A stretch of 64,000 bases of DNA from Pilatotrama ljubarskyi (lineage: Eukaryota > Basidiomycota > Agaricomycetes > Polyporales > Polyporaceae): positions 234,726 to 298,725 of the forward strand of contig MU277686.1 of assembly GCA_022385805.1 (NCBI GenBank), written 5' to 3'. The number at the start of each line of letters is the position of its first letter. The first letter of the stretch is position 1. Made by a program: the position numbers and the translations under genes. Of the stretch, positions 1 through 12,199 are shown one piece after another. Under the pieces are notes generated by a model. It was given only the letters and a program-made list of their open reading frames with translations, did not search any database and was not told the origin of the DNA.

Positions 1-162
1 TTTTGAGCGCCTTCGCCTCATTACGTTACGGGCGTCAAGCACGCGCCTTCGCGTTCGCGCGCAAGACAAGGCTTTGTTCTCTCCCTCCATCATCCAGGAC
101 TGTTTCAACCATCACCATACCTCCGCTTTACATGATAGAATAAATCTCAGCGTCTAAGCGGA

Positions 163-3100
163 ATGGAACAGGCCCTCAATGGCCTCGTTGTGAACGGGAC
201 GACCCAGCGCCATCCTGCCTTTCTTCAAAATGGCGATGCTGTAAAGCACGAACCAGACCCGGAGGAACTCGAGAAGGAGCTCCCTGTGGTCACTGATGGC
301 CAAGTTCCGCTCGGTGAACTTGTGTCGCGACTTGTGCAGACCATGTACGCCGAGCTGACAGAGATGGCCGAAACGTGAGTTCGCAGTACTGCAGGTGAGG
401 TGTCCGTGGGCGAGTCTCATCACGTCTGCACCAGCATGCCCCACATGTCCGATGCTGCTCGCAAGCGCTACGTTGCAGACTGGGTGGTGAAGATCAAGCG
501 ACAGGTCGTGAAGCTCTATGCCATTGCCAAATGGTCCCGCGACGCCAGCGTCGTACAGAAGGCTATGGTAGACCCCTCCCCAGGTTGTAGCCCGATGCTA
601 GCGTACTTACGGGTCACCTTAGAACATCACGGCCTTCTTGATGGATCAGAACAGACAGTTTGAAGAAGCTGTCATGGGGTTGAAGTATGGAAGAGATAGT
701 CTCGATCCCGCAAGGCTACGGAATCACGACCTACTCACGTCTCTGGACGTTCTGACCACCGGGACATATCGCCGACTTCCCTCATGCATCAAGGTAAGCA
801 CCCTGTGTGCCTTGCCAACCGTGCATGCGGCGAACATTATGACTTGCAGGAGCTCATCATTCCTCCAACGCCTTTGACCGACGAAGAAGTGGCCAAAACC
901 CTCGCCGACGTCGAAGATGCGATGCGGTTCCGCCTTCGGACGTCCGAGATCATCCCATGGGAGATGTCTCAGTATCGAATAGGTAGGTCAAGTGCCCGCG
1001 CGGTAAGTGCGATGTCTTACCATCTGCCTCGTCCTACTTGCCCCTAGCCGACGGGCGTGCATGGTTTACTGCCCTCAAACTGTTCGAGGCGTCGGTATGC
1101 CTTCGTGGCGCGGGTAAGAACGATGGCTGGTTCTTCGACAATGTCACGTTCTTGTTCAAGGTGGGTGGCGACCAGACTGGAATGCAAGGTGAGCATATAT
1201 CTACCGCACAACGAGTTCATCGTTCCAACGGCTACAGAGTTTCCTCGTACTCCTACGGGTGCGCTCAAGCGCAACATCACTGAGGAGGCCGATGCTCGAC
1301 TGTTCTTCTATTTACCTCCGGATGAGCCACCACCACCTGGTGTAGAAGCACCATCGCGACCAGAACTGCCGGAAGGCGTGGTCGATGCGCCTCTTGTGCG
1401 ATTATTCAACTTCCTGCGTAGGTGTCACCCTTGCATGATGTGGCGCTGCACCTCTCATCGAATATCCCAGAAATGATGTCTTTATCCTACCAGCTCGAGA
1501 TCCTGTGGTACCAGGTCAGCGGCTCGTTCCTGTCCCTTAGCTCCAGCTGACATCCGCACAGGCAGAGCGAATGCGCTCTCTTGGCTGGGCAGACTTCTTG
1601 ACAGTCGAGATGACGAACAACAGGCAGAAGATGGTGGTCTCCTATTGGGTACGGAAGCCGCCACGAACGGCTCCTGGACAGCAAGCATCCGCACAGGCGC
1701 GAAATCGCACGCCCCTGTTGGGCGGTAAACTAAGCATATCCATCGTGCAGGTGAAGGAGAAGACCGGTCGTGGAGCGATGCGGTCGCCCAAGGCGCGCGT
1801 GCTCGCGGAACTGCAGGAGCGGTCGAAGTTGGAGCGCGGACGCCCGTCGGATGAGGTCGAGCACTTGCGGTTTGACGTGCAATGGCAGCCGGAGCAGGGT
1901 GCTCTCGGGGTGACCATTGGCCCGGAGGACGCGCACATCCCTCCGGAGCAGCTACAGATCGTAGGTGCCTTGTCGGTATACTAGGAAAGTACGTACTGAC
2001 TTACCTGGTGCAGGATCCAGACAACCTCGACTTCGAGAGCCTGCTCCGGAGAGTGATCCGGCGACATACAGAGGGCATCATGAAGTTCTTCCAGTCGCAG
2101 CTGATGCACGGTGCGCTCACCCGCAATGTCTTCTCCGCCCCTGGCGAGATCACGTTTGTGACGAGCGGTGAGCAAGATACGAAGCATTACTCGCAGTCAG
2201 TACTAACAGATCTGTAACAGAAGGTGCCCCCTCCCTCCGGGTGCACTTGTGTGCGGACGAAGTGGTCATCGTGACGGTCGACCCAAGAACAGGGCGCCTG
2301 ACTTTGCGTGATACGGGCGACCTCGCAGCAGCAGGTCGCGGGCCCCGCTTTGCTGCCATCTCTGATCGACTGAACGACGCCCCTTGGAGGTTACCGGAGG
2401 CTCTGCTCACCTTGCGTTTGACGGTGCGAACTCTGGCCGTCTGCGGTGTCTGATGCAGGACTGACCTCTGTCCAATACAGACCATCACGGATCTGGCGGA
2501 ACAGAAGGTGCAGTATCTTGGCCTGCAGAGCTATCGAAAGCGAAACTTCGGTCCCGAAGGTCAGACGTCTCACCTCCGCCGCGCTATGGTGTACTGATCG
2601 AGGTTCGTCTTGCTGTTATAGAGCTGGCGAAGCTGGGTCCCGACGCACGAGGAACGCTCTACATCCAACTGGCCAACTTCCCGAACCACTATCTCGTGCT
2701 CGTCATCACGGACAACGACTACCGCTACGCATTGATCAACGTCAAGGTCCAGCGGGAGACGATGTACAACAACATGATCATGGAGGACATCGGGTGGCTG
2801 AACGTCCGCCGAATACATGGCGACGAGTTTGCCGTGGAGGCCGGCTCAGGTCCGGAGCCTATGGTCGGGCAGAAGAGGAAGCGTGCGGACGGCGTCGCCG
2901 CCGCGTCTGCGGAGCAGTACCCCACAAGGTGCGTCTGTGGCTCACCGTGCTGTGTGGCCGCGGCATTGAACTCTTGTAGCTTTCGGCTGGACACGAAGGT
3001 CTTGCGAGAGCTGTATGCGTACTGCTGGTGAGGTGCATTCAACTTCGTCGACTAGGACGCGATTATTGATATCTCGCCAGCGCACGCGTGGCGTACACGA

Positions 3101-4435
3101 AGGTCGAGCAACAGTTCAAGCTGCGAGGCATCCCATACACCCACGTCACTTCCACCTCCAGCGCCACAGCGCCAGAGCTCGCACATGTCCAGTCGTCACT
3201 CGCCCGCTCGATACCCGCTCTATGTGTCCTGTCGTCGGACATCCTCTCCGGTGCCCCTGCAGCAGAAGCGGCGATGCCCAACATCCGCGTCATTCCCCTC
3301 AACTGGTGGTCGGATGACCAGGCGAAGGTCGTGACGTGCGTGAAGCTGAAGTACGTGCAGCAGCCGATCGGGAAGCGCGCGAGCGGGACGTCGGTCATCC
3401 GCCCCTCGAAGCGGATCATTTACGACACCCGCGAGGCGATCGTGTCCTTCCTGTCGGACGACGTCGACAAGTGCGTGGACGAGTTCCTGGAGGAGTGGGC
3501 GCGCGTGTCCAAGATGGTTGTTATCGCACGAGAAGGTATGCCCATACTCTCACGTAACATCAAAGAAAGCTGACCGACTCGTGCTCGCAGTGGCGCAGAT
3601 GTCGTCAAAGTACCTCTGGACGGACGTCCGGCTGCTCTCGTTTGACCTGCAGACCGTCGAGTTCGCGTACGCCACGGACTACACGCTCTCCCTCACCTGC
3701 ACGGACCAGCTCTCGTCCGCCGGCGGCTCGTACCACCTGCGCTTCGGGCGCATCGAGCCAGACGACGAGATGCAGGTCGACGGGGCAGACCCGGGCCACG
3801 CTCACAACCCTCATGAGGACGTCGAGCCTTACATGCGCAGCCTGCTCCGACATGGACGGCTCTCGAGTGCGCTTCATCGGCTGGTCGGTCTACTGCGGGA
3901 GACGCTCCCGATCGTCGCCGAGCTCGAAGACATCCGTGTGTCAGCAGCGCGCAACGGGGACTCGGTGGACACGTTCGCAAAGTCCGCGGGGTGGTTCCGG
4001 ATTCTGTACGGAGATCTCAGGTGAGCAGCGGCTGTAGGACGTGGAGAGTGCGATATGCTCACGAGTCCCCCTAGGCACGCGCTTGACTTCAGATTAATGG
4101 CGGGTGCGCGCGTCGTCATCCTCGACGGTTCACACTCGCTCTTCGACGACAGCGCCGACGGGCACGCCCTCGGACGTCCTACTACTGGCCCTTCCGCATC
4201 TGGCAAGGCACCTGCGTCCTCCCGCGACAGCACCGCTGCGCTCCAGCCCATACCCGACTTCCCGGCGCTCGTGCAGGACGCTATCAAGGCTGCCGTTTCT
4301 TGCGGTGTATCTGGACAGTTCGCGCCGATTAATGTCGGGGTGATATGCGACGTCGCCGCTGTGAGGGTGGTGGGGAGGATGTTGTACCAGAAGGTGTTTG
4401 AGAAGCTGGCCGCTCCGACAGCTCCGTTATCTTAA
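163..4435 (+). CDS. MED14: Mediator complex subunit 14 (Rgr1 family), multi-exon
   Basis: This is the scaffold subunit that joins the middle and tail modules of the Mediator complex, acting in the nucleus with RNA polymerase II. Exon 1 (163-374) encodes the acidic N-terminus and the family's typical start of the conserved region (PLGELVSRLVQTMYAELTEM). It is spliced to exon 2 at 435, which continues with the helix RYVADWVVKIKRQVVKLYAI. Later exons give further Rgr1-like segments: VGGDQTG (about 1170), the stretch around 2700-2830, and a C-terminal part ending at the stop at 4433-4435. Around ten introns of 50-70 nt interrupt it, so no single reading frame covers it. Expected product is about 1,100 residues, a normal length for fungal MED14. 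The start is the first ATG in a good context before the conserved block. Family assignment rests on the N-terminal domain; middle exon borders were not all fixed. Confidence 0.88.
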
Positions 4436-5640
4436 TCCTTCTTGTACCGTAATGGACGCGATGCTGGTGATAGCTACACCGGCTACACCTCTTTCGCTAC
4501 TCAAACTTAGTACGAAACTCATTTCAGCCCGTGACACCAACACCCGTTCGGCCAGACCTGCAGTTGATTTAGCACAATCTGAGCAGAAGGAAACATCTTT
4601 CATTCGAGCAGCAAGATGACGTAGAAATGGATGCATTGGACAAAACTACAAAGAAAATACATGAAAGAAAGTCTATCAGACGTACGCTCTCCTCGCTGGC
4701 AAGCACTTCCGCAGCTGCAAGCAGCGTGCGGAAGATGCGAGCCAAACGTCCTCGAGACCGCGCGAAGGCGGCCGTGTTCTCGGTTATACGAGGGGGCGCT
4801 GGTGTCATCGACTAGACTTGAAGGATGTGGCATGTGTAAACATGCGAGACTCGAGTTAGTACCTATAAAATAGATCCTAGCTGAGTATGTTCTGAGGAAA
4901 CAGGAATGTCGGCGGACGGTTTATATACCCTCGAAAGGTGGCCCGTGCGTCCTGCAAATTTGGCCATCACGTGAAGCAGGCGCTGAAATGACTTTGCTCA
5001 GCCTTCGGGTGTCCGTTTAATTATTGTTACCCTCCAGTCGCGGTCGCTCTAAAGCCATCTTCTTTATTTTCTTTGCGATCTCCCAGGGGCCAGGGCCATT
5101 GACAACCAAGGCGTTCCGAAATCTGCAACTTATTTTACAGCTGTCTTCTGGGTCGACCGGCCTGGATGACCATGAGGCTCCAGCATGCAACAGCAGATGT
5201 GCTCGTTCTTGAGTTACGTGACACCGAAGTCCCGCAGAGAACGCGGTCGCTCAGCATCATGCTGCTCTCCTCATACTGTAGTACTGGTGTCGACGTGCGT
5301 ACATGATCCATGATGATCACCGAAAATCTCTGACCCTGAGGGCAGGAAACTCCGCGCACGCAGGCAAGATGAGGGAAGCCCTGCAGCCCGCCGCGGACTC
5401 CGGAGGCTGTAGTACACACAGCTGCAGATCCCATCTGGTGTTCTTCTTGCCCCGAAGCGGGCTGTCCAACACGCTCCCACAGGCGTGGCCCGCAACGAGG
5501 AACCAGCATGGGCGGCCGCGGGTGCAGCTGCGGTAGTTCCTACGCTTCTCCCGAGTCTCGTGCAACGGCCACCTTCATGCCTCGCGCTCGAATCCGGACG
5601 GCACATTCATTCAGACCTGCTAACTTATAAGGGGCTTGCG
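4436..5640. other. Intergenic region after MED14
   Basis: About 1.2 kb with no supported gene. Open frames here are under 130 codons, lack splice-consistent extensions and show no recognisable motif. A TATAAAA-like string lies near 4863, and a more AT-rich patch follows to about 5080. It probably holds the MED14 3' UTR and the promoter of the next gene (inference). Confidence 0.5.
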
Positions 5641-5775
5641 ATGTCCCTTGCGCTCGTTATCATCATCGTCTCAGTCCTGGTCTCGTCGGCGGTCAACACG
5701 CTGCTCACCTTCCTGCCTCTCGCGTTATTCCTCGCAGCGCTCGCGTATCTCTTTCAAAATGTCCACCGTTTCTAG
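5641..5775 (+). other. Short hydrophobic ORF overlapping the next gene's start
   Basis: A 44-codon frame that is almost wholly hydrophobic, with two runs that could each span a membrane (about residues 3-20 and 22-38). It ends 14 nt inside the following gene, whose ATG at 5759 lies in another frame. It could be an upstream ORF that dampens translation of the downstream gene, a real micro-membrane protein, or chance. No homolog is recognised. Confidence 0.25.
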
Positions 5776-6832
5776 CACGGCCGGGGCTGCAGACTTCCAG
5801 GCCATCGATGTCGCCGTAGTCCGGGAGCTCCTAGGCGGCATGAAAGCCACGTGCGGTGTACTGTACGTGCTCCGATTTCTGCAATCGCAATCCTGCCTTC
5901 TTCATGACGAGTAGAACCCAGCAACTGAGCAGCCTCACGGACCAGGGCAAGCGGGTTGAGGAGCTCGGGCCCACCATGGTCAGTACGGACGCTAGCACTC
6001 GGTGCAAGATGGAGAAGATGTAGTTTGCGAACGCTTACTTGTACCCCCCTCCGCGGATCTTCAGAAAGCGGCCGAGTCTGCTATCGAGGGCCTTCGCCGA
6101 CAACTCGCGGCCCAAGACGAGACGCGAGCGGGCGTGGTGGAGAGCGTCAAACGGACCATCCGAGACGACCTCAAGGCGAAAGCCCTCGAGGAAATGAAGT
6201 ACGCTCGCCGTCCGTCCCTTGCCCTTGTTCACTCCCCCTACCACGCGTGGACATGCGCTCCCTGCCGCGTACAGCTGCTAACTCGCATGTAGGAAACGCA
6301 TCAAGACCCAGATACGCGCCGAAGTGACCAAGCAGGTGGGCGAGCAGCTAGAGAAGCAGATCGTCCCCGAGCACCTGCCCATGTCCCTCGAGGACCACGT
6401 CAAGCAGGGGCGCGAGCAGGTCACCGCCATGCGCGCGGCGCTCGAGAACTCGTACGTTCCATCCCGACTCACACGGCTCACGTCCTACAATACATCTTTC
6501 CTCTGTAGGAAGGCGCGTCGCGAGAACGCGACGATCACGGAAGCGGACACCATGAAGCCGCTCGCTGTCGTCTTTCGATCCGACGGGACCAAGAGCGACC
6601 TGTACCCCGCCAACATCAATTCGCTCTTCGCCTACAACGGTACGCGTACCACAGCCCGCTCGACGTTTCGTTCGTCTGCTTGACATGATACCCGGGACAT
6701 CCCTCGGGTCTGCTAGACGCGAAGATGTCTCAGCTGGTGCACGACTACGACCTGTACGACTTCAAGGACATCGTCAAGAACTTCAACGCGTTCTTGGCGC
6801 ACGTCGGCGTCGTGAAGTTCCGCCGGCTGTAG
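5759..6832 (+). CDS. Unrecognised coiled-coil protein, multi-exon
   Basis: I do not recognise this family. The reconstructed protein is roughly 240 residues in about six exons. The N-terminal exon (5759 to about 5862) is followed by an exon with a coiled-coil-like pattern (RTQQLSSLTDQGKRVEELG). Then comes a long charged helical stretch at about 6060-6450 (LRRQLAAQDETRAGVVESVK, then KRIKTQIRAEVTKQVGEQLE). The C-terminal exons encode a compact conserved-looking region (MKPLAVVFRSDGTKSDLYP, then DYDLYDFKDIVKNFNAF), with the stop at 6830-6832. Introns are 45-65 nt with normal GT-AG ends, and splicing keeps one frame throughout, which supports a real gene. The helical content suggests a structural or scaffold role, but that is only inference. 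Confidence 0.6.
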
Positions 6833-8046
6833 GCCGCAGCTCAGCCTGCGCCCACTGGAACCTCTGTTGCGTCCTGTCGGCGCCTGTACACCCCCCTCCT
6901 CGCATATCTTGTACCGCCATTCGCTCTCGCCATCTTGTTGTATCACGTCACACACTGCGCTCTCGCACAATCTGTATACTCCGTCCGAATCCGCATCTTG
7001 TATACATATTAATCCCTAGCCCGGTCGTTAGCGTGCTTGTTTAGACTATGTACGTTACCGTACACCGTACAGCCACCGATCCGCGATCCCCGAAAGATCC
7101 CCCGGCGCGGAGATGTGCGCGCGGGAGCGTCGACTCGGACTCGAGCCTATTCAAGTTATAGTACTCAACGCGGCAGCAGCGAGTGCCCGTGTGCGTCTGC
7201 TGCGCACTCGTGCGTTCGTGCCGTGCACTGTCCTGCAAGCGAAACACCGCCGGCTGAGCGATTGTGCAGTCGGGGCTGGAATTCGGAGCCCGAGCCTACC
7301 TTGTCCGTCACCCGTCGTCTATACCCTTCGAGACGCACGATTCGGCGGATCCATGCTTCGCGAGAGTGGCAGTAGATCCCGTTCGAGGAGCTCGAAACCA
7401 TCATATGTATTGCCTGTCTGAGTGATCGATACAATTTTGCAACATCCCGGAATCCAAAACACGGCCCGGCGAAAGGGCGGGAGGGGTATCTACGAGTGAG
7501 CCGTCTCTTTGTGGCGTGCTGTGCCGCTGCGGCGCGTGGCGTCAAGAACGGGGTGGGGTGGGGGGCGTGAAGTCAACGGTGGAACGTGAACGACGGGGTC
7601 GTAAGGAGAGTGTTGTGGAGTGTGCCAGCGGGTGAAGGGAGCGGGATGGGGGGGACGGTAGCGGGACTAAGTAGCTATGTACAGAGCGAGAGCTTGCGTG
7701 AGACGTGGATGCCGGGAAGGAAAGGAGGCTGGATGCGCGCGGCGCGCGGCAAGTTTCGTGGGCGGGCCAGTGAAAGGGGGGGCAAGTGCGAGTCCGCGGG
7801 CGGCGGCGGCAGGCGGTGACGTGATCAAAAAAAAATATACAGCGATAAAATGACGAATAAACACAGATAGATAGAGTCAGACGTCCGGCCGGGAGGAGCC
7901 GACTTGCTCGTGTCGTCCATCGATCGCTCGAGCTTGCGAGCCTTGTTTCTTTGTCGTCAAACCAGTTCGTGAATCGTGAGTGCCGCAGAGCGGGCACCGC
8001 GGGGTATAGTCCGGCTAGGCGGACGATCTTCATGCAATGGCGGCGT
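6833..8046. other. Intergenic region between convergent genes
   Basis: About 1.2 kb without a supported gene. On the minus strand the part from 7500 to 8046 is strongly pyrimidine-rich, which opens several spurious frames with Ser/Arg/Pro-rich translations. An A9 run followed by TATA and AATAAA-like strings at 7827-7862 (read on + as ataaaatgacgaataaa) could mark 3' ends. Confidence 0.45.
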
Positions 8047-10334
8047 TCACCGCCCCGCCAACACCCTCCTCCCGACCGTCTTTCTCCTCCCCTCCTCGTC
8101 CTTTACCCGCCGCCTCTGTTCCCGCTCTCGCTCTCGCTCCCTCTCCTGCTGCGCCTCCGCGCCCAATCGCGCCCTCGGGTCCTCCGACACGGCCGGGATC
8201 TCCCCGCTGCGCAAGAGATGGTGCCAGTACAGCACCTCGCCCGCTTTCAGCGGCTCCGGAGCGGGTTGCGCTCTCACCGCCGTAGCAGAGATGCCTGAGG
8301 TGTTCAGCGAGGCGTACGCAGGCGAGAGCGCCCCCGCAGCGGACGCAGAGGCAGCGCGGGCGCGGGAGCGGGAGCCCGAAGGAGGCAAGACAGGGTCCGC
8401 GAACGTGGGCGTGCTCACCGCGTGCGGAGACGGCGAGTGCGAGTTCGGCGGGACCGGCGGGAGGCCCCCGCCTTCGCTCGCACTCTGGCTAGCGGGGTGG
8501 CGCGCGCGCGCAGCGAGTGCGCTGGGCGAGAGGCTCCCCGAGTCAGTCGGGGAGGGCGGGGTCGGCAGGGTCATATCGGCGGGGTAGTCGACGGACGTTG
8601 GCCGATTCACGCGCGGGGCGACGGGCGAGGAGATGAGCGAGGGCATCGAGGGGGACGTGGGCGAAGACCCTGTCGGGGACGGGTACGCCTGACTCTGCAC
8701 CTGCCCCTGGGCTTGCCTCGTCGGCGTTCCTGTGCGGATCTGCAGGCCCGCCATCGACCCGTGCACGCTCACACTGGCCGTCTGCATCGGCACCGGGTGA
8801 ACGGCGCCGACGCCCCTCTCGCCGGGCACGTACCGCCTTTCGCACGCGACGATCTCGCTCGAGTAGAACACGAACCGGTGCCCGTTCGTCGCGCGGTTGT
8901 TCGCGGTGATGGACGACGTGCAGCGCGCGCACGGCGCGACTATCATGTACCCCACCGCGCCGCCGCAGCCGTGGCAGCAGAGCGTCTGCGTGAGGCACTC
9001 GCACGTGCGCGACGGCGGGCGTTCCGCTTGCGTCTGCGCGGGGGCGGGCGAGGTGAGCTCGGTACTGGGGGACGAGGAGAAGGAGGAGCGCGTGGACGAG
9101 GGCGCGGTCTGGCGGGAGGATGAGGACGAGGAGCCGACGGATGACACCGAGTGTGAGTGGGAATGCGCGTGCGAGGAAGCGGGAACGTGGGGCGGGGAGA
9201 GCGGCTCGGGGGACGGGGGCGAGAACGCGGAGCAGTTGATGGGGAGGGCGTCGGTGGAATAGAGGGGCACGTTGGGACGTAATAGAAGCACGGCCTGTGT
9301 GATCGAGGGCGCGTCAGTCACTCAGTCGCTGGCACGCGAGCGAACCGGCCGTGGGCGGGCAATGCGGAAGCGAATCGGCGACAGCGCGGCGTCGCGGGAG
9401 GGCGTCTGGTCTGTCGGCATGCCCGTCCTGCGTGTATGCACCCATTCCAGCCATCGCTGGGCACTTGAATGCTCCCGCGATGATTGTATGCGCATGGCGC
9501 GACAGGGCGGGCGATTCCACGCGCGCAGGACACGCCGCGCGACTCTCAGAACGTGCGGACAATTGAACGTCGTGCACTACAGTATTGTGTCGGTCGCTCG
9601 GACAACAACAGCACCCACATGCGCATGTGCACGCGCCCATGCAATAACCAAAGAAATGGGCTCACCTTCATGCCGCGATTCGTGAGGAAGGTGCCGCACG
9701 ACTTGCAGTCCAATATCCAGACTTTGTGCGGTATGGGCTGGGGCGGCGGGGTGACGAAGGGCTGGACCTGGAGCACGCGGGTGTACGCGCCGTTGACGAG
9801 CTGGGTGTGGGGGCGCGCCCAGGGCGGGAGGCCGTTGCCACCGCCACCGTTACCTTGGGGCAGCGAGGGACGGGGGTGGGGGTCGCGGTAGGGGGCAGCG
9901 GAGGCGGGGTGGACCTGCCAGTGCGGGGGTATCGAAGCCGGGTCGGGGTATACGCGGTGGGAAACGGGGGACCAGGCTGAGGGCGACGGTTGGGGTTGTT
10001 GGTCTGGAGCTGCAGCGGCGGCGCGCGCTGCAGACGGGTCTAGGCGGACGACTTGGGCGGGCATGGCGAGGGCGTAGAGGGGGTGCTCTGGGTTTGGTGG
10101 CCTGTTGTCGAGGGTGTCTCGGCGGAGGTGGGAGGAGGAGAGGTGAGGCGGCAGTCGAGGATGGAAGCGAGGAGGGCTGAGAGCGGGTTCTGAGTCGGGC
10201 GACGGGGGCAGGATCCTGGCGGGCATCGAGCGGTGCGGGGCGGATGATGAGGAGGGGGAGGGGAACGGAGAGGGAGGGAGGAGGGAAGGAACGGAGGGAG
10301 GAGAGAAGGAATGGAGGACGAGGGGAGATGACAC
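8047..10334 (-). CDS. FAM72 family protein, two or more exons
   Basis: FAM72 proteins are small cysteine-rich eukaryotic proteins; the vertebrate members are linked to proliferation, and the fungal ones are uncharacterised. Exon 1 ends at 9666 with IPHKVWILDCKSCGTFLTNR, the family's first CxxC. A 371-nt intron (9295-9665, long for this window) follows. Exon 2 starts at 9294 with VLLLRPNVPLYSTDALP, then a Ser-rich insert, then CECLTQTLCCHGCGGAVGY and CARCTSS with the remaining cysteines, and NGHRFVFYSSEIVACERRYV. These match the FAM72 order CxxC, LFSTD-like segment, CxC...CxxCG..GY..., CxxC, FxxH/F. Long low-complexity regions flank the core on both sides, so the protein is far larger than animal FAM72 (about 150 residues). 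The start is uncertain: ATG at 10334, at 10229, or an upstream exon near 10400 are possible. Confidence 0.8.
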
Positions 10335-10441
10335 TCACGCTCTCGCTCTCGCTCTCCTCCCGACAGCACGCTCTTCCGAACTCCGGCCATGTCCAACTTC
10401 GCGTCCCCTCCTGCTGCTTTCGTCTCTCTTGCACTGTTCAA

Positions 10442-11500
10442 ATCAGCTAACTAGCCGATCCAATCTCCCATACAACCCCATCTTATCGCATCACAATCCT
10501 TTGTATACTCCCTTAGATCCAGATCTATCGCCTGTCCCTGGTCTCCTCTTTATTCCCCGGCGCCATCATCTATCCACCCGTCCCTGAACGACACCCTCGC
10601 TGCTCCGCGAGTGCTTCACCGCTTTCTCGCTGGCTTTAAGCTCTCAGACATGCCAGACCACGCTGCCCAACCCCTACTCTGCCTCCTCGTCCCAGTCTCA
10701 CTCTCGGGCCCCGTCTCGTCTCATGCGCTCGCTCACCTACTCATGTTGACATCGTCCAACCGTCTATCACGCCGCCTGCTGTCAACGGCCTCCCATCGGA
10801 CTCTCCGCCTGGCGCCCACCTCGCCATTCTCTTCTCTCTTCTCTACCGCGCGTCCTCCAGCGCACACAATCGACCGAAACGGGCTTCCCTGACTCCGCTC
10901 GCGCCCGCCTCGCAGCGCCCGATTAACCCAAGACCGTCCCATGGTCGAAGCTTTGGCTCGAGGGACCCTTCCTTGTCGTACGTACTCCATTATGCGTCGC
11001 CGGCGCGCCGTTCCACGGCAATCGACGGCTCGCCCGACAGAACAGCTGCGCCCGTTGTACAGTGCTCCGCTCGCTCTGGTGACCCGGGACGTCCTTGCCA
11101 TATCGTCCTGGCCTTGTCACCTTTCCACGGGAGGATGAATCCGCCGTCCGACGGCCATTGCCAGCGTGATCTGTCAAATGCGCAGCGGCCGCCCAGCAGT
11201 TGCTGTTCTGCCGCAACCGCCCCGCAGTGCGGAGATTCAGAGCGGCTGCTCGACCTCGGATGCACGCTTTTCCGTGCACAGGTACTTCCTGGTGAGAACA
11301 AGGTCAGGTCGGGCCATTCGTCCTGCATCCGCGAACATTCGCTTTCGACTGGACTGCTGGCCGTGGTGGCGGAAGAGGAGAAGCGCTGCCAATCTCCTCT
11401 CGTCTCGCCGCATTTGCCGCCTCGCCTCGCGGTGGCGAAGAGTCGAAGGCAGGGAGCGTGCTCCGGGCCGGCATAACCTAGTCTCGTTCCCATCCCTTCT
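10442..11500. other. Intergenic region upstream of the FAM72 gene
   Basis: No gene is supported. A frame at 10611-10892 (+) of 93 codons is Ser/Leu/Arg-rich and has no recognisable domain. Overlapping frames on both strands at 11000-11600 differ little in length, which suggests chance openness in GC-rich DNA. Confidence 0.4.
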
Positions 11501-11521
11501 GGCGCTAACTGAGCGTACTCC

Positions 11522-11620
11522 AGAAGGTCTGGTGCATTTCGGGCTGATTTGGGCCACTCGTGACGGCCAGTCACGGTCCAGGCCTGGTGTTATCCGTGAC
11601 CGCATTGGTACTCAAATATT
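11522..11620 (+). repeat. Dispersed repeat, copy A
   Basis: The sequence from 11522 (GTCTGGTGCATTTCGGGC follows at 11527) matches the minus strand of 12016-12062 with a few substitutions and small gaps over about 46 nt. A weaker match continues to an ACTCAAAT string near 11612. Copies A and B are therefore an inverted pair. Confidence 0.6.
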
Positions 11621-11959
11621 TCGCGCTTATGGTCCTAGCTCGGCCCCAAAATCCACAGGAGGCATTTTGTCAGCTTAATGCAACAGATTGCGAAGTTTGA
11701 AGACGTCTGGTGGGGAACTCGCAACACAGCAGCGGGGCGATTGAAGTGTGTGTAGGCGCGCGTGTGGGCGCTTGAGTAGGCGAAGCCAGCATTAGGCGCG
11801 CGAGAGGCTCCGATGGCGAGGGCATGCACACCGCCCGTATTCCCCAGCTACCCAACTATTGACCTCCCAAAACAGCCCCATAGGTGAAGGCTAATACTCA
11901 AGTACCCATAGGGGCCAAATCGTTCAGTGAAAGAGAGTTGAAAGTTCGAACAGAGGACA

Positions 11960-12160
11960 TTTGAGTGATTCTTGCTGACGCGAGATCGCTGACAATGCAG
12001 TGACTGCCCGTTACCCGCCGTCACGAGTGCGCCCAAATGGCCCGAAATGCACCAGACGTTCTACAGGTCTCCCTCAACCGGCGCTAACCAACAAGCGTGC
12101 GAAATTACAGAAAGTGCCCTTCGTTCCCATTCACTGGGTGGAAGGACCTCGGAGTCGGAG
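11960..12160 (-). repeat. Dispersed repeat, copy B
   Basis: The fullest of the three copies. Its 12131-12160 segment is identical, on the opposite strand, to 13486-13515 over 30 nt. Its 12052-12092 segment matches 13546-13584 with about four differences, and its 12016-12062 segment matches copy A. It is inverted relative to both. Confidence 0.65.
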
Positions 12161-12199
12161 GTGTAGTAGTTCAGAGTCACTGATAATAGATCCCGATTT

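Noticed and set aside
8422..9123. Long Arg-rich plus-strand frame of 233 codons opposite the FAM72 gene
   Set aside because: It is the antisense of a GC-rich coding exon; its composition is almost only Arg/Gly/Ala and the real family motifs are on the minus strand.
10990..11678. Overlapping frames of 170-194 codons on both strands
   Set aside because: Neither has a recognisable domain; they overlap repeat copy A and look like chance openness.
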